DNA from: JACQKT01 sp038063055
Lineage (GTDB): Bacteria; Patescibacteriota; Minisyncoccia; UBA6257; 2-01-FULL-56-20
Length of the DNA: 25,930 nt
Reading direction: 5' to 3'
NCBI GenBank assembly: GCA_038063055.1
Contig: JBBTVY010000010.1
Coordinates: 1 to 25,930, forward strand
This document shows positions 20,968 through 25,930 of the stretch, in pieces. The stretch's first letter is position 1. Each line of letters opens with the position of its first letter. The notes beneath the pieces are model-generated. The model saw only the letters and a list, made by a program, of their open reading frames with translations. It was not told the origin of the DNA and did not search any database. The translations under genes were made by a program, and so were the position numbers.

Positions 20968-22302
20968 TTACTGCTTTTTCCTCGTCAGGCGCTTCTTCAC
21001 CTCTTCGACGATTGTATCCATCGGAATGCTTTCCTGCAAGTGATTGTCCAAATCCCTGATAATTATGCTGTTTTCGAAAATTTCCTTCTGGCCGAAAATA
21101 AGAGCCAGCTTGACGCCCTCTTTGTCGGCCAATCTGAGCTGCATTTTAAGAGAATCCCGGCCGAGGGCTTCGCTCGCCGAAATTCCCGCTGAACGGAGTT
21201 TTTCGAGAAGATTCAGGGATTTCTTTTTTGCCAGTTCACCGACATGGATGACGAAAACTTTTTTGGGCAACCTGCGCGGCGCCTCCAATTCCTGGGCTTT
21301 CATGACCGCTATCAGACGCTCTATGCCAACCGCTCCGCCGACCGCCGGCGTCGTTCTGCCTCCCAGCATTTCCATCAGATAATCGTACCGTCCCCCGCCG
21401 GGCAGGGCTCCGACTTCCGAGCCAGGTCCTTCAACGAAAAATTCAAAAACGGTGCGGCTGTAGTAATCAAGTCCGCGAACAAGAGTATTGTCCATGGTAT
21501 AGGAAATTTTTAGTTCATCGAGATATTCGAAAATACCCTTTAGGTGCAGGGTACAGGCCGCGCACAGCTTATCCAAAAGATTCGGGGCCGATTCCTTAAA
21601 AGGAACGCAGGTCTCCTTTTTACAGTCGAACAGACGCAGGGGATTGGTTTTAATTCTTTTTTGGCAGTCCGGACAAAGTTTTTTTTCTTTGTCTTTGTAA
21701 TAAGACTGCAGCTGGCGCCTGTAAAGCGGCCGGCAAACCCGGCAGCCTATCGAATTTATTTTGAGTACTATGTTTTTTATTTTGAGCTTTTCAAGCAATC
21801 TTTGAAAAATTAGGATTATTTCGGCGTCATAAATAGGGTCGTTGCTTCCGCCGATTATTTCGAAGCCTGCCTGGTCAAACTGCCTGAAACGTCCGGCTTG
21901 CGGCCGTTCGTGCCGAAACATCGGGCCGCGGTAAAAAAACTTCTGGAGAGAAGCTGAACGGCCGAGGTGATGCTCAAGATACGCCCTGACTATCGGCGCG
22001 GTTCCTTCCGGACGGAGCGCCAGCAAGTCCTCGCCCCTGCTTTTAACAAAATACATTTCTTTGTTGACTATGTCGGTGTCAGCGCCGACGCCGCGCTCAA
22101 AAAGGTCGGCGCGTTCCAGGATAGGCGTTCCAATTTGGTTGAAGTTGTAAAAATCCGAAAGTTCGTCGACGACCGCCGATATTTTGTCGCGCCAGAGCCA
22201 CTCCGAAGGAAGAATATCGTGCATCCCCTTTGGCGCGCGCAACCCTTCTTCCGGAACTTCTTTTTTCTTTTTTGGGAGTTTTTCCCCTTTTTTTGAAGAC
22301 AT
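20968..22302 (-). CDS. hisS: Histidyl-tRNA synthetase, 444 aa
   Basis: Charges tRNA-His with histidine. Class II motifs are present: motif 1 region G-M-H-D-I-L-P-S-E, motif 2 F-R-H-E-R-P-Q-A-G-R-F-R-Q-F-D, the histidine-specific L-V-R-G-L-D-Y-Y-S-R-T-V-F-E, and motif 3 A-V-G-G-A-V-G-I-E-R. The A-L-P-G-G-G-R-Y-D-Y-L block is also present. The insertion domain has a set of cysteines (C-R-V-C, C-P-D-C, D-C-K-K-E-T-C, C-A-A-C) that probably binds zinc. The C-terminal anticodon-binding domain is complete (K-V-F-V-I-H-V-G to the end). The N-terminal ~16 residues are Lys-rich. It starts 10 bases after the lepB stop. Confidence 0.98.
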   Translation of the reverse strand: MSSKKGEKLPKKKKEVPEEGLRAPKGMHDILPSEWLWRDKISAVVDELSDFYNFNQIGTPILERADLFERGVGADTDIVNKEMYFVKSRGEDLLALRPEGTAPIVRAYLEHHLGRSASLQKFFYRGPMFRHERPQAGRFRQFDQAGFEIIGGSNDPIYDAEIILIFQRLLEKLKIKNIVLKINSIGCRVCRPLYRRQLQSYYKDKEKKLCPDCQKRIKTNPLRLFDCKKETCVPFKESAPNLLDKLCAACTLHLKGIFEYLDELKISYTMDNTLVRGLDYYSRTVFEFFVEGPGSEVGALPGGGRYDYLMEMLGGRTTPAVGGAVGIERLIAVMKAQELEAPRRLPKKVFVIHVGELAKKKSLNLLEKLRSAGISASEALGRDSLKMQLRLADKEGVKLALIFGQKEIFENSIIIRDLDNHLQESIPMDTIVEEVKKRLTRKKQ

Positions 22303-22312
22303 TGTTTTAAAA

Positions 22313-22861
22313 TCAATACGAAGGAGCCGCGAAAACTTTCATGGAAGCCGGCGGCCAGAGACGAAATTGAACCAAGCCGACAATGTCGGTTTTGGGAAGC
22401 ATGCCCCAATTTCTCGAATCAAAGCTGTACGGCCTGTTGTCTCCCAAAACAAAATAGCTGCCGTCCGGAATCTGGAATTCGACGTCCCCAAGCGCCGTTA
22501 AAATGCCGGAAATATATTTTTCGTCCAGAACCAGGCCGTCCTTGTTATTTTCGTTAAAAATAGTTATACGGTTGTTTTTTATTTCCACGTTTTCGCCGGG
22601 CATGCCGATAATCCTCTTTATGAAATAAACCGATTCGTTTTTCGGATATTGAAAAACAACAACTTCGCCCCGTTCCGGCGCGCGGAAACGATAGGTCAGT
22701 TCGTCTATCAGAAGGTAGTCTCCGTCCGAAAAGTTCGGAACCATGCTCGACCCGCTTACAAGGAACGGCTGGACTATGTAGCTTCTTATCAAAAAAACCG
22801 CTGCGAAAGCGACGGCGGTAATTTCGACTATCTCGAGAAGAGAAGAGAAAAATTGTCTCAT
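22313..22861 (-). CDS. lepB: Signal peptidase I, 182 aa
   Basis: Membrane-bound protease that removes signal peptides from Sec substrates such as the surface proteins in this window. One N-terminal helix (I-T-A-V-A-F-A-A-V-F-L-I), then the catalytic Ser39 in S-G-S-S-M-V-P, catalytic Lys82 in Y-F-I-K-R-I-I-G, and box E G-D-N-R-P-Y-S-F-D-S-R-N-W-G. I placed the start at ATG 22861. Here an AGGTG lies 7 bases upstream, and the alternative start 13 codons earlier lies inside the promoter. It is the first gene of the eight-gene lepB-to-ftsZ operon. Confidence 0.97.
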   Translation of the reverse strand: MRQFFSSLLEIVEITAVAFAAVFLIRSYIVQPFLVSGSSMVPNFSDGDYLLIDELTYRFRAPERGEVVVFQYPKNESVYFIKRIIGMPGENVEIKNNRITIFNENNKDGLVLDEKYISGILTALGDVEFQIPDGSYFVLGDNRPYSFDSRNWGMLPKTDIVGLVQFRLWPPASMKVFAAPSY

Positions 22862-22881
22862 GGCAACACCTATTGTATAGT
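22853..22881 (+). promoter_or_regulatory. Candidate promoter of pth, overlapping the lepB promoter
   Basis: TTGTCT (22853-22858) and TATAGT (22876-22881) have a 17-base spacer. The -10 shares two bases with the opposing lepB -10, and the -35 lies within the first codons of lepB. If real, polymerase could not occupy both promoters at once. Weaker than the lepB promoter. Confidence 0.35.
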
Positions 22882-22900
22882 AGTAAACGGAATTGTTCAA
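22872..22900 (-). promoter_or_regulatory. Promoter of the lepB-to-ftsZ operon
   Basis: TTGAAC (22895-22900) and TACAAT (22872-22877) are 17 bases apart. The -10 ends 10 bases before the lepB ATG, so the leader is very short. All seven downstream gaps are 1-21 bases and I saw no internal terminator. Confidence 0.7.
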
Positions 22901-22926
22901 GATTGGAACGACTTTTTACAAAACCA

Positions 22927-23487
22927 ATGGAAAAACGATTTTTAAAAATTAAGTTAATAATGGGGCTGGGCAATCCCGGTCCCGCCTATGAAAACACTTA
23001 TCATAACGCCGGAAAACTTATGACGGATTATTTGTCGGAAATTATGGATTCGGGCGGTTCGGGCAAATGGGTTAATTCTAAGGGCTTTAAAAGTTTCCGT
23101 TGCGGCGAATTTATACTTGTTAAACCGGTCGGTTACATGAATGAAAGCGGCCGCGGCGCGAAACTGGCGCTTAAAGCGTTTGGCATCAAAACAGATTCTC
23201 TGGCAGTGGCTCACGACGACAGCGACCTGGAAATCGGTGAATACAAAATTTCCTTCGGCCGGGGTTCGGCAGGACATCGCGGCGTTCAGTCGGTTATCGA
23301 AAGCGTAGGAACCAAAAATTTCTGGCGTCTCCGTGTAGGAATCCGCCCGAAAGCGGGCCTGTCCGCCGTAGTCCGGAGGGCAAAGGCAGAAGAATTCGTG
23401 CTTAAAAAAATAACCAACTACGACAGAAAACTAATGACTTCCGTTTTTGAAAAAGCCAGCGAAGAAGTTTTCGGCGGCGTCAATTGA
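22927..23487 (+). CDS. pth: Peptidyl-tRNA hydrolase, 186 aa
   Basis: Releases peptides from stalled peptidyl-tRNA in the cytosol. The family signature is clear: L-I-M-G-L-G-N-P-G-P-A-Y-E-N-T-Y-H26-N-A-G with the catalytic His. Further conserved blocks are K-P-V-G-Y-M-N-E-S-G, H-D-D-S-D-L-E-I-G, and G-S-A-G-H-R-G-V-Q-S-V-I. The ATG at 22927 was chosen as it leaves a short, plausible N-terminus before the first strand; the frame is open 18 codons further up but runs into the lepB promoter. Its TGA overlaps the TGA of the converging pilus gene. Confidence 0.96.
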   Translation: MEKRFLKIKLIMGLGNPGPAYENTYHNAGKLMTDYLSEIMDSGGSGKWVNSKGFKSFRCGEFILVKPVGYMNESGRGAKLALKAFGIKTDSLAVAHDDSDLEIGEYKISFGRGSAGHRGVQSVIESVGTKNFWRLRVGIRPKAGLSAVVRRAKAEEFVLKKITNYDRKLMTSVFEKASEEVFGGVN

Positions 23488-24985
23488 CGTTAAAACTTAT
23501 GGTGAAAGAAAATCCGTTTTCTTTCGGCTTTATGTCCGACAAATTGAGATTTATCGAAGAGAAATAATTGTCGGCCGCCAGAGAGTTTTTGAAACTTAAA
23601 ATATTATCTTGAGAATTGGTTTCCCCGCTCAAAACCACCGGCAGTCCTCCTCCTTGCGAATACAGTCTGCCTATGACAATTCCGTTTTTGTTTATCAAAG
23701 GAGTTATCTTGTTCAACAACGAAGTTTTCAGTTTAGGCGATTTTTCAAAACCCGAAAGTATCTGGATAGAATTGTTGAAATCTTTTATTTGGGTTTCGAG
23801 GGAGCTTATTTCTGCCATTTGCTGTTCGCTTATCGCGAAAGACGATTTGGCCTCGATGGATTTGCCCAGGTTAGTCAAAAACAGATAGGAAATCCCCATT
23901 GAAAGCGCCAGTATTGAAAGGGATGACGGCATCAGAACCTGCCAGAATTTCAGAAAATCTATTATCTGCCTGTGGCGGAAATCTTCCTGAACCGTTATTC
24001 CGAAAAGATTTACGTCTTTGTCGTCGGTCCGCGGTATGTCGCCGCGGATTGCGCTGCCAGCCACCTCGTACCATTCGCGCCGGAACGGCTGCTCGAATTT
24101 CAATTTAAGTTCTCTGGCGCTAAGGGAAGAATTTTCCGTGACAGTTTTCAATATTTCTTCAACCAGACTGTTTGAAGCCACAACTATGTCCGTAAGCTGT
24201 TCTTCCCAATGGCCCGCGTAAAAATTGACTACTTGATGGAGATTCCTATTAATGGCCTCTCTGAAAGATTCCCAGGAAACGCTTTTCGCCCCGCCCTGAA
24301 TGTCTTTCCAAGATTGGAAATATTCGAAATGAAGCTGGCCGAGCCGGATTATGATGAATCTCATGCCTTTATCGTCGACGCTTAGAACCAAAAGGGGTTT
24401 TTCGATTTTAAAGTCAACGCATTTTTCCCTTATCAATCTTACGAGGGAAAGAGCGCCCGACTCGACCGCCAGCGGGAAAAATCCGGCTTCGTTCAGCGCG
24501 TTTCGCAACTGGTCGATGAAAACCTTTTGGGCAAAAGCGCTCAGAATTTCCACCTTAAGCTCGCTTTTGTTTTGGTTTATGAGCTGCCAGCCGGCGTAGG
24601 CCTGAGAAAGGTCAAACGGGGAAATCATTCTTATGTTCAGCTGAACCGCCTCCTTGAGATTTTCATCTTCTATTAGGGGCAAACTGAAAACATGCGTGTA
24701 AATATGAATTGAATTAAGCGTGACTATGACGTTGACGTTTTTTTTATTTCCGAAATCAGACGGTATCGAATCGCGGAGGTTTTTGAAGGCCTCGATAAGC
24801 TGGTCGTAATTTATTATCTCTCCGTTTTCTATTATGCCGGGCGGCAGACGAAGTGCCGATGTTTTTAAAGAATCACCGCTGAAATAAGCGAATCTTATAT
24901 CGGCGTCGGAAACCTCAAGCCCGCCTATTTTGGTTTGAGCTCTAAGAAAAGAGAGTATTTTTGACAAAAAGTTTGAGCCGTTCAT
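23480..24985 (-). CDS. pilMN: PilM-PilN fusion, type IV pilus assembly, 501 aa
   Basis: In canonical systems PilM is a cytoplasmic actin-like protein that binds the N-terminal tail of membrane protein PilN, and together they link the pilus motor to the alignment complex. Here both occur in one chain. Residues ~20-320 are PilM-like (I-G-G-L-E-V-S-D, then E-A-V-Q-L-N-I, L-V-L-S-V-D-D-K-G). Residues 325-340 (DVNLFGITVQEDFRHRQ) resemble the INLLP-type start of PilN. A membrane helix lies at ~348-371, a coiled coil at ~384-412, and the PilN-type ferredoxin-like C-terminal domain (V-V-L-S-G-E-T-N..., ending S-F-T-I-S-F-N-V-N) at ~430-501. The stop is shared with pth over 8 bases, and the prepilin-like gene ends 30 bases upstream. 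Confidence 0.85.
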   Translation of the reverse strand: MNGSNFLSKILSFLRAQTKIGGLEVSDADIRFAYFSGDSLKTSALRLPPGIIENGEIINYDQLIEAFKNLRDSIPSDFGNKKNVNVIVTLNSIHIYTHVFSLPLIEDENLKEAVQLNIRMISPFDLSQAYAGWQLINQNKSELKVEILSAFAQKVFIDQLRNALNEAGFFPLAVESGALSLVRLIREKCVDFKIEKPLLVLSVDDKGMRFIIIRLGQLHFEYFQSWKDIQGGAKSVSWESFREAINRNLHQVVNFYAGHWEEQLTDIVVASNSLVEEILKTVTENSSLSARELKLKFEQPFRREWYEVAGSAIRGDIPRTDDKDVNLFGITVQEDFRHRQIIDFLKFWQVLMPSSLSILALSMGISYLFLTNLGKSIEAKSSFAISEQQMAEISSLETQIKDFNNSIQILSGFEKSPKLKTSLLNKITPLINKNGIVIGRLYSQGGGLPVVLSGETNSQDNILSFKNSLAADNYFSSINLNLSDIKPKENGFSFTISFNVN

Positions 24986-25015
24986 TTTTTAATTTTACTC
25001 ATAAGCCCGCGCAAT

Positions 25016-25453
25016 TTACAGGGTAAGAAACTGCCAGGAAACGACATCTATTTGTCCGGTGGTCTGGTTTACGGAAACAACAACTTGTATCTTTTTCTGC
25101 TGAAAAGAAACCGTCGCCGTGGAAATAATTTTGGCCTGCCCGGACACGGGCGAATTTTGGTTTACCGTCACGCTTGCCGAATCGCCGCCGACCGGCACCG
25201 AATACGCCGATGTCGAAGAAAAATCTTTGTTCCTGGCGAGTTTCATAAGCGCGTCTTCGACGCCGGCATAGCCCAAAACAGTTGCTTTGTTTGCGGCCTG
25301 AAAGCCGTATCCTGAACTCAAAAAACTGGCCGCAAGTATGGCTACGGTAACGCCTATGGAAAGCATTATTATGCCCGTGAGAAAAACAAAAGAAATCGCC
25401 GCCTGGCACTTACGAGAAAATAGAAAGTGGAAAGTAGAAAGTAGAATCGGCAT
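25016..25453 (-). CDS. Prepilin-like / PilX-like type IV pilus protein, 145 aa
   Basis: A basic start region (R14-K15-C) is followed by one long hydrophobic helix (~18-45: A-A-I-S-F-V-F-L-T-G...) and the segment G-F-Q-A-A-N-K-A-T-V-L-G-Y-A-G-V-E-D-A-L-M-K-L-A-R-N. This matches PilX-type minor pilin or assembly proteins: tandem amphipathic helix, then a small beta-domain with V-T-V-N-Q. There is no classical G-F-x-x-x-E prepilin site; C16 and the A-A pair sit where the cut would fall, so processing is uncertain. Residues 3-13 are encoded by a T/C-rich repeat also found at 25498-25529. A -10 (25474-25479) precedes the ATG at 25453. Position next to pilMN supports the pilus role. Confidence 0.7.
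   Translation of the reverse strand: MPILLSTFHFLFSRKCQAAISFVFLTGIIMLSIGVTVAILAASFLSSGYGFQAANKATVLGYAGVEDALMKLARNKDFSSTSAYSVPVGGDSASVTVNQNSPVSGQAKIISTATVSFQQKKIQVVVSVNQTTGQIDVVSWQFLTL
25414..25448. repeat. T/C-rich degenerate repeat, first copy, inside the prepilin gene
   Basis: On the minus strand it is a run of short CTACTTT/CCACTTT/CTATTTT units. It is translated as residues 3-13 of the prepilin. The plus strand at 25498-25529 carries a related version (GATTCTACTT...TATTTTCTAGATTC), so the two are in inverted orientation. Confidence 0.6.
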
Positions 25454-25473
25454 AGATTTATAGGTCTTTGTTA

Positions 25474-25479
25474 ATTATA
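25474..25479 (-). promoter_or_regulatory. -10 element upstream of the prepilin and pilMN
   Basis: A perfect TATAAT with TTG directly before it (also seen at the sod promoter). No good -35. Leader of about 14 bases. It lies between the two inverted repeat copies. Confidence 0.45.
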
Positions 25480-25497
25480 CAATAACAAAATAACTTA

Positions 25498-25529
25498 TAG
25501 ATTCTACTTACTATTTTCTAGATTCTAAA
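25498..25529. repeat. T/C-rich degenerate repeat, second copy
   Basis: GATTCTACTT, TATTTTCTAGATTC units on the plus strand. It ends just before the stop of the gene at 25531 and is inverted relative to 25414-25448. It fills most of the spacer between the two genes. Confidence 0.6.
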
Positions 25530-25530
25530 C

Positions 25531-25930
25531 TCATGGGCTCCAGTTTATGAGAACTTCGTCAACCCTCGGACTTAAAAGTTGGGCTACATCCGATATAAGA
25601 GATATCCTGTAGCGGAAATAGCGGAAATTATTAAAGAGGCTATAGTCGAGGTTCAGCGAAACATCGGGTCCGGTGTTGTAATAAGTGTTGCTCGTTCCGT
25701 CGGTACCCATGAAACTCCACGGACCGCTCGAAGAATTGTTTACCGCGAACTGAAAACGGACCGCCGTGCCGCTTGGCAGGTTGCCATGCCATAAGACGGA
25801 ATTCAATTGAGCCCCTTTCGAGACACCGGTATCGTAAGTGCTCGAATCAAGCGTGGCAACTGCCGAGCTAGAAACCCATGAAGTTAAAACTTTATAATCC
25901 GACTTTCCGCAGGTCGTATTGCAATTAAAA
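25531..25930 (-). CDS. C-terminal part of a surface/pilus-locus protein (runs off right edge)
   Basis: The last 133 codons of a minus-strand gene. The frame stays open to the window edge, so the apparent Leu (TTG) start at 25806 is not the real one. The visible part reads N-C-N-T-T-C-G-K-S-D-Y-K, then W-V-S-S-S-A-V-A-T-L-D-S-S-T-Y-D-T-G, and ends L-I-N-W-S-P. It has alternating polar/aromatic strands (L-N-S-V-L-W-H-G-N-L-P-S-G, F-R-Y-F-R-Y-R-I) typical of an extracellular beta-sandwich. No named family is certain. I recall similar tails in Patescibacteria pilus loci, but did not check this. An early Cys pair (CNTTC) could form a disulfide. Probably cell-surface or pilin-associated. Confidence 0.7.
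   Translation of the reverse strand, partial: FNCNTTCGKSDYKVLTSWVSSSAVATLDSSTYDTGVSKGAQLNSVLWHGNLPSGTAVRFQFAVNNSSSGPWSFMGTDGTSNTYYNTGPDVSLNLDYSLFNNFRYFRYRISLISDVAQLLSPRVDEVLINWSP

Noticed and set aside
22862..22900. Longer LepB start
   Set aside because: The upstream start lies in the -35/-10 region; the ATG at 22861 has an AGGTG and gives the usual LepB length.
22873..22926. Longer Pth start
   Set aside because: The extra residues read through the lepB promoter and have no family similarity.

Overview
The window looks like a chromosome piece from a Candidate Phyla Radiation (Patescibacteria) bacterium, most likely a Parcubacteria-type lineage. The basis is a set of traits rather than a marker-gene phylogeny. 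Proteins are compact, and Shine-Dalgarno motifs are almost absent. Type IV pilus genes include a PilM-PilN fusion. Palindromic repeats are scattered between genes and lie inside two of them. A division and housekeeping operon runs lepB-hisS-HIT-rpsU-yqeY-ybeY-ftsA-ftsZ. UGA acts as a normal stop in several clear genes (pth, pilMN), which argues against the UGA-recoding Gracilibacteria and Absconditabacteria.

Layout. 1-2.5 kb is an accessory-looking block: the 5' part of a GIY-YIG protein, three unrecognised small membrane proteins, two copies of a composite palindromic repeat, and a tRNA-Gln(CTG) with its promoter. 2.5-3.65 kb holds an orphan 113-aa gene with a strong ribosome binding site and terminator, divergent from a small anchored extracytoplasmic protein. 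3.66-10.3 kb is secretory: a 1,879-aa surface protein with 11 tandem SpaA/CnaB-like repeats, and a PKD plus DUF5666-like secreted protein. 10.5-16.9 kb is metabolic and maintenance: a CofE-like ligase, a MazG-like protein, a superoxide dismutase-panD-malic enzyme operon, an atypical Nramp transporter with a 48-aa zinc-ribbon-like neighbour, and RmuC. 16.9-22.9 kb is the eight-gene lepB-to-ftsZ operon on the minus strand. 22.9-25.9 kb has pth facing away from lepB, then a type IV pilus block on the minus strand that runs off the right edge.

How the genes fit together. The lepB-ftsZ operon joins export (signal peptidase), translation (HisRS, bS21), rRNA maturation (YbeY) and Z-ring assembly (FtsA, FtsZ) behind one good promoter. 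The pilus block and the giant repeat protein are the likely cell-surface attachment machinery, which suits an episymbiotic lifestyle (inference). Superoxide dismutase, the Nramp-like transporter and malic enzyme suggest contact with oxygen and a small central metabolism.

The most notable signals are: (i) 11 of 11 surface-protein repeats carry both an isopeptide-type Lys/Glu/Asn set and a cysteine pair; (ii) a composite repeat abuts tRNA-Gln and has a compensatory base-pair change between copies; (iii) palindromic repeat DNA is translated in frame inside superoxide dismutase, and a repeat encodes the start of a prepilin; (iv) a PilM-PilN fusion keeps an internal PilN linker motif. I did not find a CRISPR array, rRNA, transposase or obvious defence cassette.
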